Assembly: GCA_944323685.1 (NCBI GenBank)
Contig: CALUTJ010000002.1
Coordinates: forward strand, 62,001 to 126,000
Reading direction: 5' to 3'
DNA: 64,000 nucleotides
DNA from: Candidatus Gastranaerophilales bacterium
GTDB taxonomy: Bacteria > Cyanobacteriota > Vampirovibrionia > Gastranaerophilales > Gastranaerophilaceae
Made by a program: the position numbers and the translations under genes. The notes below the pieces were generated by a model. That model did no database searches. It saw nothing but the letters and a program-made list of their open reading frames with translations, and was not told where the DNA came from. Shown piece after piece: positions 34,754 through 44,390 of this stretch (positions within the stretch are counted from its first letter, which is position 1; each line of letters begins with the position of its first letter).

Positions 34754-36175
34754 ATGAAGAAATTACTAACCGCATTAATAACACTTTCATTTGCCGTGCA
34801 AATTTTTGCTCCGCTTGCCTCTACAAGCGCTTATGCAAAGAAAAACAAAAAAGAAGAACAGCAAAAAGAACAACGTATAAAATATCTTAATTTATCATGG
34901 TGGGAAAAATACAACGACCCGATTTTGACAGGTTATCTGCAAGAACTGTTTGACAAAAACCATGACCTCAAAATTGCAGCCCTGAAAGTGCAGGAAGGCG
35001 AACAGATGGTCAAAGTTTCTCTTGCAAACGAGCTGCCACAGGTTTATTTTGACGGCAACCTCGGCAGGGTAATGCGCTCAAGCAACCAGCAGTTCGGAAA
35101 CATGATTATCCCGAGTTACGCTCAATACGGCTACCAGTTTCCGTTTACTGCAACGTACGAAATAGATATCTGGGGACAAAACAGAATAAAAACCAAAAGT
35201 GCCGAAAAACAGCTTGAAATGATAAAGCAGGCAGAACGTGCAAGCTATATCTCACTAACGTCAGCTTTTGCTTCAAACTATTTTAACCTTGTTAAAACAG
35301 ACAAATTACTTGAAATTCAGCAGCAAATAGTTGATTTACAGACAGACATTACACAAAAAACAAAAAAGAAATTTGAAAACGGACTCTGTACGGTAAACGA
35401 GGTTATTGCCGAAGAAAAAATGCTCACAACTCAAAAAGAGCTGTTAAACAACCTTGAGCACACAAAAACCGTTTTAGAAAACCAGCTGAAGGTTTATCTT
35501 GCCGACGGAGCAAAAGAAATTGCAAGAACCGACTGCGACCGGCTTGCGATAATGCAGGGACTGCCCTTAAAGATGGACGGCAGTGTGATAGAGCAGCGTC
35601 CTGATTATATTCAATCAGAGGACAACATTAAAAAAATCGGCTACGATGTACGCGTTGCAAGAAAAGATTTTTTGCCCAAATTTGTTATATACGGTCAGTT
35701 AGGGCTTAATGCTTATCACTGGGATCAGCTTTTTAACAGCTATTCTCAGTTAGCTAATGCAGGTATAATGCCTTCATTTGATTTATTCTCAGGCGGAAGA
35801 AAAAAAGCCGTTTTAAAACTTCAAAAATTCCGCTATGAAGAAGCAAGGCACGAATACGAAAAGGCGATTTTAAACGGATTTAAAGAAGTCAATGACTCAA
35901 CTGCACAGCTTAAAACCGACCTTAAAAACTATGAAGAAAGCGTTGAAAGATATAATCTTGAGCACAAAAGATATGTTTTGATGGAACACAAAAACAAAAT
36001 CGGTGCAGCTTCGGATTTAGATTTGTTGTATAACAAACAAACCGAGCTAATGACCAAAAGGGAAGAAGTTTCTAACAAAATCAATTGCCTTATATCTACC
36101 ATAAGCCTGTATAAAGCGACAGGCGGTCAGGATTTGTATTCCATTAAAGCCCCCGAACAAAACGAAAATATTTAA
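34754..36175 (+). CDS. TolC/OprM-type outer-membrane efflux protein
   Basis: A signal peptide (about 1-28, ending in SAYA-K) precedes a 473-residue outer-membrane factor. The NLSWWEKYNDPILTGYLQEL start, the TYEIDIWGQNR segment and QRPDYIQSEDNIKKIGYDVR followed by PSFDLFSGGRK are typical of NodT-type channels. Two internally repeated helical hairpin regions form the trimeric tunnel. There is no lipobox cysteine at the cleavage site. Divergent from the MarR-EmrA-EmrB operon, it completes a tripartite pump. Confidence 0.9.
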   Translation: MKKLLTALITLSFAVQIFAPLASTSAYAKKNKKEEQQKEQRIKYLNLSWWEKYNDPILTGYLQELFDKNHDLKIAALKVQEGEQMVKVSLANELPQVYFDGNLGRVMRSSNQQFGNMIIPSYAQYGYQFPFTATYEIDIWGQNRIKTKSAEKQLEMIKQAERASYISLTSAFASNYFNLVKTDKLLEIQQQIVDLQTDITQKTKKKFENGLCTVNEVIAEEKMLTTQKELLNNLEHTKTVLENQLKVYLADGAKEIARTDCDRLAIMQGLPLKMDGSVIEQRPDYIQSEDNIKKIGYDVRVARKDFLPKFVIYGQLGLNAYHWDQLFNSYSQLANAGIMPSFDLFSGGRKKAVLKLQKFRYEEARHEYEKAILNGFKEVNDSTAQLKTDLKNYEESVERYNLEHKRYVLMEHKNKIGAASDLDLLYNKQTELMTKREEVSNKINCLISTISLYKATGGQDLYSIKAPEQNENI

Positions 36176-36660
36176 TACGGCTCGTATCTCGCCTACGACT
36201 CAAGCAAGAATCTCATTCTTCTTAATAGATCCTTCGGGTTTCACCCTCAGGATGACGAATAATTCATTGATTTCTCGTCATTCTGAAGCACCAGTCTTTG
36301 AATGTTTGCGATGATTGGGTGTGTTCAGAATCTTACCGGCCGTGTGTAATTCAAAGGCTGGTAAAGGCCTGAGCTCGCTTCGCTGTCTTGGATTATTGAC
36401 AGTTCAAAGTTCTTGCACCTCGTTTTGATTTTTTTATGCAAATCGCCCTCGGTCTAACTTTTACACAGAACGTGTTCGCTCGTACACTCCGTGTACTAGA
36501 CTTCACACTTGTCAAAATCCGCTTCCTCAGGATGACGCGAAAGTTTATTGTTCTTTTCTTAAAGTAAAAGACCAACCTACTTTACTCACCCCGTAAAAAG
36601 GGAAACATCCCCGACTCCGCCCCGCGTAAAAATTATAAACAGCAAGCGGAACACATTAAA
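36176..36660. other. 485-nt gene-free region rich in short repeats
   Basis: No gene is seen. CTCAGGATGACG occurs twice (about 36248 and 36527), and GTCATTCTGA (about 36278) is related to its complement. A long-range inverted pair, CCAGTCTTTGAAT (about 36290-36302) and ATTCAAAGGCTGG (about 36348-36360), pairs over 13 positions with one wobble. GTCATTCTGA-type sequences of this kind are common dispersed repeats in bacteria. The region separates the convergent channel gene and a hypothetical gene. Confidence 0.5.
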
Positions 36661-37383
36661 TTATGAACAAATCATAGAGTTAATTGTATCTCTTTCCAGA
36701 ATATTCGTCTCTTCGACAACAAAATGCGGAGTATAGTCTTTTAAAACCAGCATTTTATTGATTTCCGTACTCAAACCGGCAAAAGACAAAGCTATTTGCG
36801 ATGGTTTTTTGGTATTTCTTTCATTGATGAATCCGAGCACGGTATCCAAAATTTCCAGAAGCATTGCCCTGTTAATATGCGCAAACTCATAATCTTCAAA
36901 AATTTCCATCAAAAACGGATACGAGTCTGTAGCATTAAGAGCATTAATTGTTTTGATTTTTTTTCTGATATCCTCATCCTGCAAGTCAGCAAAAGTAATC
37001 CTCAGATAATACATGGAATATCTGAAAATATTTTTGATGATGATATCTCGCTGCTGAAATTTTGTAATCTCCTGATAAAAGTCAACAAACTCCTTGAGTA
37101 AATTTTCTTTTTTAGGGATAACAGCACTTTTTTGAATTGTCAGATAATCAATCAAAAACATTTCAAAAAGGTTTTTGGATAATTTTTCGGAGGCGTCAAT
37201 GAAAAGGTTTTCCATCTCGAGCCAATAGGTGTTGTAAAGAGCTGATAAACCGTTATTTTTAAGGTCGGAAAAGATAAATCTTCTAATTTTAGAGACCTCA
37301 GTTAACTCATTAAATTTATCACTTAATGCAACCATGCCTGCATTATAGAGCATGCTCTTTAAATAATGCAAATTTTTTAACAT
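36661..37383 (-). CDS. Helical hypothetical protein
   Basis: I do not recognise the 240-residue product. It is predicted by eye to be almost all helical and cytosolic, with aromatic-rich amphipathic segments (YNTYWLEMENLFIDA; IFRYSMYYLRITFADLQ) and no signal peptide, membrane span or conserved catalytic motif. It lies 45 nt downstream of a large TPR gene in the same direction and may share its transcript. Confidence 0.65.
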   Translation of the reverse strand: MLKNLHYLKSMLYNAGMVALSDKFNELTEVSKIRRFIFSDLKNNGLSALYNTYWLEMENLFIDASEKLSKNLFEMFLIDYLTIQKSAVIPKKENLLKEFVDFYQEITKFQQRDIIIKNIFRYSMYYLRITFADLQDEDIRKKIKTINALNATDSYPFLMEIFEDYEFAHINRAMLLEILDTVLGFINERNTKKPSQIALSFAGLSTEINKMLVLKDYTPHFVVEETNILERDTINSMICS

Positions 37384-37428
37384 GTATTATTAAAATTGTA
37401 AAATAGCCGGCAAAACTCTGACTGTTTG

Positions 37429-39108
37429 TTACACTTCAAAAAGCTTGTGCAGTCTGTAGCGGATGTCTTCCTCATCCAGCTCATCGGTCAAAACATTGTA
37501 ATCCATTGCTTTTTGGAAATATTTTGCAGCGGTAGTATTTTCGTGAAGCATAGCATAACTGCGTCCGAGGTTAAAATAAGCCAGTGCATAGGCTTTATTG
37601 CCTTCTACAGCCTTGTCAAAAAGTCTTATTGCCTCATTTACATTGCCAATATCATCAAGATAAATTACACCGAGATTGTTGTAAGCTATCGAATACTCGG
37701 GATTAAGCGCAATTGCTTTGTTATAAGCGACTATTGCCTCTTCTATATAATCTCTTTCCCACAGCGCCATGCCGCATTTGCAATACGATTTTGCATTATC
37801 CGGATTAATTTTTATTGCATCACAATAAGCTTTTATGGCATTGTCGTATTCTTCAGTCGAAAAATACACATCGCCTATTGCAAGGTGGCTTTCTTCCGAT
37901 TCGGGATTCAAAACAGCAGCAGTTTGATATAGCACTATAGCTGCCTCAGGATTGTTTTTAATCTCAAGATAAACAGAGCCTAATGCCTGACAAACAATTG
38001 ATGTCCAGTAGGGATCAGGGTTGATATTTATTGCGGTTTGATAGTGCTCGATAGCGTCATCATACTGCTCAAGCTGAACAAGAGCAAACGCCATGCTGTT
38101 GTGGTAAAAAGGATTGTCGTCATCTCTTTCCAGTGCCATGGAAAATGCGTTAACAGCCGGCAGGCTTTCGTTTTTTTGCAGATACAAATGCCCGAGTTCG
38201 TAATAAATTTTATCGTTTTCGGGTTCAATTTCCAAAAGTTTTGTGTAGCAATCAATTGCCTCATCATACTCTTGAGGGAAATGGGTTTGAACAAGTGTAG
38301 CCATTTTAACAAGTGCATCTCTGTCATACGGATTTGACTCGAGCACTTTTTTGTATGCGTCAAGCGCAATCTCGGGCGCATGCTCTTTTATGCAAATATC
38401 ACCGATACGGTTATAAAAATATTCGTCACGTCCGGTATTTATGGCTGCGGAATCATAGGTTGCCACAGCGAGTGTAGAGTTCTTAATTTTTTCCAAAAAT
38501 CCGCCGTAAGTCTTGTAAATAAAAACAAGCGCATCATCGGTAACATTTTTATACAGCATTCTCAAGGACGGCAAATCCCACAAAACAGTCAGACACCCCG
38601 AGCATGCATAATAAACCATTCTTATAAAATCAATAAAAGAGGGTTTTACATTATTGATTTTTTCATACAACATTGCTGCAAGAATCAATCTCGGGCGGGC
38701 AGAATTAATCGGGTTAATTTTTATTGCGTCTTTAAACTCTTTTTCCGCTTCTTCAAAATCGTTTGCAAGTTTCAAAAAATATCCTGTATAAAGGTGGGCA
38801 TTAGGGTTATCAGGAGCAATATCAACAGCCATTTTGCACTGTTCAATAGCAGAATCAAGTGATATCTGGCCGTTTTCAAACATAAGACTTGCCAGACGAT
38901 AATATGTTTCAGGTATTTGAGGATTCAACTTAATTGCCTGAATATAATAATGCACAGCGTTCTCTAAATCGGCACTGTTGCTTCTTAATAAATATTTCTC
39001 ATGGTATAGTCTTGCTTTTTCAAGCGTGTTTAAAACTATTTGTTTTTTCTCTTTATCCTTCGTGATATCGGTATCTTCCGTAATACCGGATTTTTTTTGC
39101 TCTAGCAT
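37429..39108 (-). CDS. Tetratricopeptide repeat protein (559 aa)
   Basis: Nearly the whole protein from about residue 45 to 540 is TPR helices. The repeat consensus A-x-x-x-Y-x-x-A-I-x-x-x-P is clear many times (for example YDNAIKAYCDAIKINPDNAKSYC and YIEEAIVAYNKAIALNPEYS). The N-terminal 30 residues are charged. There is no signal peptide, so it is probably a cytosolic scaffold. One hydrophobic Cys-containing stretch (IRMVYYACSGCLTVLW) interrupts the array. Partner proteins are unknown. Confidence 0.85.
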   Translation of the reverse strand: MLEQKKSGITEDTDITKDKEKKQIVLNTLEKARLYHEKYLLRSNSADLENAVHYYIQAIKLNPQIPETYYRLASLMFENGQISLDSAIEQCKMAVDIAPDNPNAHLYTGYFLKLANDFEEAEKEFKDAIKINPINSARPRLILAAMLYEKINNVKPSFIDFIRMVYYACSGCLTVLWDLPSLRMLYKNVTDDALVFIYKTYGGFLEKIKNSTLAVATYDSAAINTGRDEYFYNRIGDICIKEHAPEIALDAYKKVLESNPYDRDALVKMATLVQTHFPQEYDEAIDCYTKLLEIEPENDKIYYELGHLYLQKNESLPAVNAFSMALERDDDNPFYHNSMAFALVQLEQYDDAIEHYQTAININPDPYWTSIVCQALGSVYLEIKNNPEAAIVLYQTAAVLNPESEESHLAIGDVYFSTEEYDNAIKAYCDAIKINPDNAKSYCKCGMALWERDYIEEAIVAYNKAIALNPEYSIAYNNLGVIYLDDIGNVNEAIRLFDKAVEGNKAYALAYFNLGRSYAMLHENTTAAKYFQKAMDYNVLTDELDEEDIRYRLHKLFEV

Positions 39109-39201
39109 GCCTACCTCAGTCTTATGTCAATATAAACATCGAAATAAAATTCAAAAAATTTAATTATTTGCAAAGAAATCCTCCACATATACCAAATTTT
39201 T

Positions 39202-39378
39202 TCTAATCTAATGTCGCAGTTGCCGCCTCGAGCCTTTGAGCCGTCACTGCTTGCCTTTGCCTTCTTTTTCGGCTGAACTGTGGTGAAGCCTGAAAAATGG
39301 CTTCACTATGTGAACAATGCGACACTCCAAAAATTCGTTCATGTTGCTTTGCTCATTATCGCTAATTTTTCTCGGATA
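39202..39378 (+). repeat. 177-nt structured dispersed repeat, copy B
   Basis: Full-length copy, from TCTAATCT to CTCGGATA. It is more diverged than the others: its third inverted repeat is weakened (ATTCG versus GCTAAT). It lies in a 332-nt gap, 93 nt upstream of the TPR gene that starts at 39108. Its right end faces the 3' end of the gene ending at 39441. The rest of the gap holds a terminator. Confidence 0.85.
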
Positions 39379-39390
39379 AATTAGCAACAA

Positions 39391-39418
39391 AAAAGGTACG
39401 TTTTTTAACGTACCTTTT
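39391..39418 (-). terminator. Terminator of the pilT-TPR operon
   Basis: A perfect 12-bp stem, AAAAGGTACGTT / AACGTACCTTTT, with a T-rich loop lies 22 nt beyond the stop of the leftward TPR gene. The T run on the leftward transcript comes from the AAAA arm. Confidence 0.8.
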
Positions 39419-39440
39419 GATTATTCTTTTTTACGGATTA

Positions 39441-40250
39441 TTAATCCGCAAGACTTATTATTTTCTTAACCTCGTTATCAAGGAAATTTACCTCATCAAG
39501 GCTCGTTGCATAGCGGGTTGCCTCGTTAAACTTCTGGATTGCATAAATAAGGTTAAGCTCTGACAGATTTTTTGAATTATATCTGTATTTTTTGTTCAAT
39601 TCGCTTTCTGTGAGGTTTTCTTTTTGTTTTAACTCTTCTCTGAAATTTTTGTCAAAACACAATCTGTAGCGGAAAATTTCCGCCTGAGCTTTACACAAAT
39701 ACGCATCATAAAGATATTTGGAATCTTTTGGCAAAAGCGTAACATAAAGGTCTAAAAACGCACTTTTCTGATCGAGGTCGTTTTCTGATGCGGCTTCTTT
39801 AAACTTAAGTGCTCTTTGTTCATCAATATAATTGTCTCGAAAGTCCGAAAGCTCGTTCAAATCAACATGCATTCTAAATTCAGGATGTTCCTGTACTATT
39901 CTGTAGATGTTGTAATACGCTTCAGGGCTGATTTCCATAAGCAGCAGCTTTGTATACATCTCAAGACAGCGTTCGAGATTGCCGAGTTTTTCGTTACAGA
40001 TTGCGCGTTCTTTATAGAATTTATCCTCATTACCAGGCAATGATGCAAGATAATCGTAATCCTCAAGCGCAGTTTTATAAACACCGTCTTTCAAGAGTAA
40101 TTCGGCTCTGGCTTGATATGCCTGTGTCAATTTCGGATTTAGAGAAATTGCCTCGTTGTAGCAATACAAAGCCTCATCTATTTTGTTTTGCGCTGCATAC
40201 TCTTTTGCTTTATTTAAGTAGTCCTGCGCGTTCCATTCTTTTGCTATCAT
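39441..40250 (-). CDS. TPR protein (269 aa) in the pilT operon
   Basis: The N-terminal half contains TPR units (YLNKAKEYAAQNKIDEALYC, YNEAISLNPKLTQAYQARAE and one after it). The C-terminal half is helical with no recognised motif. There is no signal peptide. Its ATG overlaps the stop of the preceding gene (ATGA), indicating translational coupling with that gene and pilT. It could be an assembly or regulatory partner of the pilus machinery; this is inferred from position only. Confidence 0.75.
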   Translation of the reverse strand: MIAKEWNAQDYLNKAKEYAAQNKIDEALYCYNEAISLNPKLTQAYQARAELLLKDGVYKTALEDYDYLASLPGNEDKFYKERAICNEKLGNLERCLEMYTKLLLMEISPEAYYNIYRIVQEHPEFRMHVDLNELSDFRDNYIDEQRALKFKEAASENDLDQKSAFLDLYVTLLPKDSKYLYDAYLCKAQAEIFRYRLCFDKNFREELKQKENLTESELNKKYRYNSKNLSELNLIYAIQKFNEATRYATSLDEVNFLDNEVKKIISLAD

Positions 40251-40636
40251 TTACATAACTCCAAAGGTTGTTCAAATTCTTTATCAATTGATTTTTTAAG
40301 GCTGCGATACATTATGTACACAAGCGTGTCACCCTCTAAAGATTCCTTCATGGATTGCAAAGCTGAGGATGTAGCCTGTTTTAAAATCGCGTCAACATTT
40401 TTTCCTGACGGAGTAGCAGTGGAATCTGCAAGCTTTTTCAAAACAAACTCGCAGAATTTTTTAGTCAACCCGAGCTGCAAGCCATAAGTAACATTGCTGC
40501 TTAAATCCTTCAGCCTGCTAAAAAATGTTTGCGCGTGTTTTTGCAGGACGCTTTCGTACTCTGACGGAGCAGCCTTTAGTATAGAGAGGTTATCTCTTAA
40601 TACCTGAGATATTATTTCATCAATAATTTTATCCAT
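40247..40636 (-). CDS. Hypothetical protein between pilT and TPR gene
   Basis: The 129-residue product is helical and without membrane spans. It has an amphipathic N-terminus (MDKIIDEIISQVLRDNLSI) and no motif that I recognise. It starts 26 nt after the pilT stop and overlaps the next gene by 4 nt. The tight spacing on both sides argues that it is real and works with its neighbours. Confidence 0.65.
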   Translation of the reverse strand: MDKIIDEIISQVLRDNLSILKAAPSEYESVLQKHAQTFFSRLKDLSSNVTYGLQLGLTKKFCEFVLKKLADSTATPSGKNVDAILKQATSSALQSMKESLEGDTLVYIMYRSLKKSIDKEFEQPLELCK

Positions 40637-40662
40637 TATATTTCTCCGGTCTTATTGCAGGG

Positions 40663-41739
40663 TTATACGTAAACGCCTCTGAGCATTTTGCTCATTTCAT
40701 TCTTTTCATTTGAAGCAACCATTGCCTCATCAGAAGAAATCAAGCCGGCTTTAACAAGTTCCGACAAGGACTGATTTAAAGAAGTCATACCTTCAGACGC
40801 ATTGCTTGAAATTAGTCTGTAGATTTCCTCTGTCTCCTGTTTAAGTATGTAATCTTTGATAGTCGGTGTAACAATCATGATTTCGCAAGCAGGATAGCGT
40901 TTGTCTTTTTCTTTTGAATAAACAAGTTTTTGAGAAACTACCGCGCGCAAGGTTTCTGCAACCCTTCTTCTTGCCAGCTCTCTGTTGCTTTCATCAAACA
41001 GGTTAACAATTCTGTTTACTGTCTGGATTGCATCGTTAGTGTGGAGTGTTGCAAGAACGAGGTGACCGGTTTCTGCGGCTTTTAATGCTGCATCCATGGT
41101 TTCAACGTCTCTGATTTCGCCTATAAGTATTACATCGGGATCCTGTCTTAACGCGTATTTAACCCCGTCTGCAAATGACAGAACATCGGGACCTATCTGG
41201 CGTTGGGACACCATACTGCGTTTGCAGTCAAAAATGTATTCGATAGGGTCTTCGATAGTGATAATATTTTTGTATTCATTAGTGTTAATTTCATTGATAA
41301 TTGAAGCAAGTGTTGTACTTTTACCGCTGCCTGTCGGGCCTGTTACAATAACAAGTCCGCTCGGGAATTTTGCAAATGAATTGATGACTTCCGGAAGACC
41401 TAAATCTGTGACCGAAGGAATATTATAGGGAATATTTCTTATGACAACAGCAGGATTGCTCAATCTGCGGCTGTAGTTGACTCTGAATCTTGAAGTACCC
41501 GGAATTTCATAAATAAAGTCAAGGTCTTTTTCCGTATTAAATTGCTGAACAATATTCTGCGGTGCAATTTCAAGAAGCATATTGCTGATATCTGTTCTTT
41601 TTACCGCAGGCATAACGACTTTTTTCATAAAACCGTTAACCCTGACAAACGGAGCCTGTCCCACAATCATATGTTCATCCGATGCACCGAGTGCAATTGC
41701 TTTTTTCAAAAAGTCATTAATAGAAAATTCTTCACTCAT
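40663..41739 (-). CDS. pilT: Type IV pilus retraction ATPase
   Basis: PilT is a hexameric secretion-type ATPase that drives pilus retraction and twitching. The 358-residue length is normal. Walker A is GPTGSGKSTTLASI, the Asp box is ITIEDPIEYIF, Walker B is LIGEIRDVETMDAAL and the His box is TGHLVLATLHTNDA. The C-terminal TSLNQSLSELVKAGLIS fits PilT better than PilB. Other pilus assembly genes are not in the window, but two pilin-like genes lie at 58-59.6 kb. Confidence 0.93.
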   Translation of the reverse strand: MSEEFSINDFLKKAIALGASDEHMIVGQAPFVRVNGFMKKVVMPAVKRTDISNMLLEIAPQNIVQQFNTEKDLDFIYEIPGTSRFRVNYSRRLSNPAVVIRNIPYNIPSVTDLGLPEVINSFAKFPSGLVIVTGPTGSGKSTTLASIINEINTNEYKNIITIEDPIEYIFDCKRSMVSQRQIGPDVLSFADGVKYALRQDPDVILIGEIRDVETMDAALKAAETGHLVLATLHTNDAIQTVNRIVNLFDESNRELARRRVAETLRAVVSQKLVYSKEKDKRYPACEIMIVTPTIKDYILKQETEEIYRLISSNASEGMTSLNQSLSELVKAGLISSDEAMVASNEKNEMSKMLRGVYV

Positions 41740-41910
41740 TTTTACCTGTCCTTATCTTGGATTCTTATTACATGAAATCAAAATTATTGCATTTTGATAT
41801 ATCATATTAGATTTTTATTTACTTGAAATCATCTAATATATTGACTTGGTTTCAGACTCATATTTCATATGCAAAACAACCACTGATAATAAAACTATAT
41901 AAAAAATAAT

Positions 41911-41938
41911 AAAAAGAGCAGACGTTCCTGCTCTTTTT
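41911..41938 (-). terminator. Terminator of metG
   Basis: A perfect 11-bp stem, AAAAAGAGCAG / CTGCTCTTTTT, with a 6-nt loop lies 29 nt beyond the stop of leftward metG. Symmetric A/T tracts could make it work in both directions. Confidence 0.85.
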
Positions 41939-41966
41939 TATACCCTGTTATATTAATATTGAATTG

Positions 41967-43541
41967 TTACGCTTTTTTGGAAGCGCCTGCAATTTCAGAA
42001 TCAAGCCTTAAAAATACCGGTTTGATTTTTGATTTTTCTGTTATTACACCTGCGGGAATTTCGCCCCACTTGAGGTCATCAAGCATAACAGCGCACGGGT
42101 CTGTATCAAGGTTAAGCTGACTGTATACGTCTTTTGCTATGTTAGGGCAATAAGGCGCAAGCAGCGTTGCAATAAATCTCATTGACTCGAGCACAGTGTA
42201 TAGAACCTGCGCGCACTCAAACATTTTGCCTTCTTTTGCCATACCCCACGGGGCTGTGTCATTAACGTATTTGTTTACTGTGTTAGAGAAGTTAACAATC
42301 TCCTGCGCTGCTTCTGCTACTTCGTATTTGTCGAATCTTTCTTTAACTGCTGCGACTGTTTTTAAAGCTTCTTTAGCAATTTCCGTATCAGCAGAGGTAA
42401 TAAATTCGTTTTTGATTTCTCCGTCAAAGTATTTAACCTGCATATTCAAGGTTCTGTTTAAAAGGTTGCCGATGTTGTTTGCAAGGTCAGCGTTTACTCT
42501 CTCTTTAAAATCAAGGTCAGAGTAGTTTCCGTCGCGGCCTGTTGGCGCAGTAACCATCATAAAGTATCTGAAAGCGTCAGGGTGTGCAAGTTCAAAATTT
42601 TCCATAACATCTTTAGGCGCAATCACGTTGCCTAAAGATTTACTCATTTTAGTCTGGTCTATAGTAATCCAGCCGTGAGCAAGAATTGTCTTAGGCAGAG
42701 GAATATCAAGCGCAAGCAAAAATGCAGGCCAGTATATTGCATGGAATTTAAGAATATCTTTACCTATAACCTGAACATCAGCCGGCCAGTATTTTTTAAA
42801 CATATCGGAAGGGGTTTCCGTATCATAGCCCAAAGCCGTGATATAGTTAGATAATGCGTCAATCCATACGTAGATAACCTGAGATTCGTCCCCTAAAACA
42901 GGAACACCCCAGCTTACGGAATCTTTTGAACGTGATACAGAAATATCTTCAATGTGTTCAAGCTGGTTTATTACTTCGTTGGCTCTGAATTCAGGCTGAA
43001 TAAAATCAGGATTGTTTTTTATGTGTTCAATGATTTTATCTTTGTATTTTGAAAGTTTAAAGAAGTAGTTTTCTTCTTTAACCTCCTCGGGTTTTTTAAG
43101 GTGGTCGGGGCAAAGACCGTCTTCCGTCAAATCACGCGGATTCAGGAAAGATTCGCACCCTGAACAGTAAAGCCCTGTGTAAGAGTGTTTGTAGATATCA
43201 CCTTTATCCTGTAATTTTTTAAATATTTTTTGAACAATTTTTTCGTGTTCTTCATCTGTTGTTCTTATAAACTTGTTATAAGAAATATCAAGCCCTGCCC
43301 AGCACTCTTTGAACTTGTTTGCGTTTGTATCGCAGAGTTCTTTCGGAGTAATACCCATTGAAGCAGAGGTCTTTTGGATTTTTATACCGTGTTCGTCAGT
43401 ACCGGTTAAAAAGAACACATCATCATATCTTTGACGGAAATGGCGTGCAAGCACGTCTGTTTGTATTTTTTCGTAAGCGTGCCCGATATGCGGTGCTCCG
43501 TTTACGTAATCTATTGCCGTTGTTAAGTAAAATTTTGTCAT
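41967..43541 (-). CDS. metG: Methionyl-tRNA synthetase
   Basis: MetRS charges initiator and elongator tRNA-Met. The 524-residue protein has the HIGH-type motif NGAPHIGHAYEKIQ, one visible zinc pair (YCSGCESFL) and KMSKS in TKMSKSLGNVI. The anticodon domain follows. It ends near residue 524, without the C-terminal EMAP-like tRNA-binding domain that many MetRS carry. It is monocistronic, divergent from rph. Confidence 0.96.
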   Translation of the reverse strand: MTKFYLTTAIDYVNGAPHIGHAYEKIQTDVLARHFRQRYDDVFFLTGTDEHGIKIQKTSASMGITPKELCDTNANKFKECWAGLDISYNKFIRTTDEEHEKIVQKIFKKLQDKGDIYKHSYTGLYCSGCESFLNPRDLTEDGLCPDHLKKPEEVKEENYFFKLSKYKDKIIEHIKNNPDFIQPEFRANEVINQLEHIEDISVSRSKDSVSWGVPVLGDESQVIYVWIDALSNYITALGYDTETPSDMFKKYWPADVQVIGKDILKFHAIYWPAFLLALDIPLPKTILAHGWITIDQTKMSKSLGNVIAPKDVMENFELAHPDAFRYFMMVTAPTGRDGNYSDLDFKERVNADLANNIGNLLNRTLNMQVKYFDGEIKNEFITSADTEIAKEALKTVAAVKERFDKYEVAEAAQEIVNFSNTVNKYVNDTAPWGMAKEGKMFECAQVLYTVLESMRFIATLLAPYCPNIAKDVYSQLNLDTDPCAVMLDDLKWGEIPAGVITEKSKIKPVFLRLDSEIAGASKKA

Positions 43542-43614
43542 AATCTATCCCGCTTTAAACTAATTTGCTAAAATTAAATTATCACAAAAAGAGAATATAA
43601 AAAAGGAGATAAAA

Positions 43615-44316
43615 ATGACAGAGCGTTTTAACAACCGTGGCAACAAAGATTTAAGACCGATAAAATTCACAAAAGATTATACAAAACACGCTCTGAGTTC
43701 CGTGCTTGTCGAGTTTGGCGATACAAAAGTTATCGTAACAGCGACTGCCGAAGAAAAAGCTCCGAAATGGATGGAAAAAGACGACCCCAGAGGCTGGGTC
43801 ACGGCAGAATATTCTCTTTTACCCACCTCAACACACACAAGATGCCAGAGAGAAAGAACAAAAATCTCGGGACGTACACAGGAAATTCAAAGACTGATAG
43901 GCAGAAGCCTGCGCTCCTGCGTTGAGCTGGAAAAGATGACCGGCATCACAATAACAATAGATGCCGATGTTATACAGGCCGATGGCGGTACACGCTGCGC
44001 AAGCATCTGCGGAGGATATATTGTTCTTGAAGAAGCCATAAACAAACTGCTCGCACAGGGTATTATCAAAAAAAATCCCGTGCTGGAACCGATTGCCGCT
44101 GTATCAGTCGGGCTTATTGACGGAGAGATTAAACTCGATTTGGATTATTCCGAAGACTCCCACGCTCAGGTGGACTCTAACGTTGTTATGACAAAAAGCG
44201 GCAAAATTATAGAATTTCAAACAACGGCAGAAGGCAATCCGTTTACAAAACCACAGTTATATGAAATTTTAGATACGGCAGAAACGGCAATACAAAATAT
44301 AATTTCTTTGTATTAA
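43615..44316 (+). CDS. rph: Ribonuclease PH
   Basis: RNase PH trims tRNA 3' ends by phosphorolysis. The 233-residue protein has the standard motifs: RPIKFTKDYTKHALSSVLVE near the start, GWVTAEYSLLP, the basic RTQEIQRLIGRSLR and IDADVIQADGGTRCASI. AAGGAG lies 6 nt before the ATG. A bidirectional terminator follows. Confidence 0.96.
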   Translation: MTERFNNRGNKDLRPIKFTKDYTKHALSSVLVEFGDTKVIVTATAEEKAPKWMEKDDPRGWVTAEYSLLPTSTHTRCQRERTKISGRTQEIQRLIGRSLRSCVELEKMTGITITIDADVIQADGGTRCASICGGYIVLEEAINKLLAQGIIKKNPVLEPIAAVSVGLIDGEIKLDLDYSEDSHAQVDSNVVMTKSGKIIEFQTTAEGNPFTKPQLYEILDTAETAIQNIISLY

Positions 44317-44338
44317 TTTTTTCCAAAACAATGTAGAA

Positions 44339-44369
44339 AAAAAGAGCAGATATAACATCTGCTCTTTTT
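44339..44369. terminator. Bidirectional terminator between rph and winged-helix gene
   Basis: A perfect 13-bp stem, AAAAAGAGCAGAT / ATCTGCTCTTTTT, with a 5-nt loop and A/T tracts on both sides serves the convergent genes. Confidence 0.9.
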
Positions 44370-44390
44370 TATCAATATTTAATCGAACGA

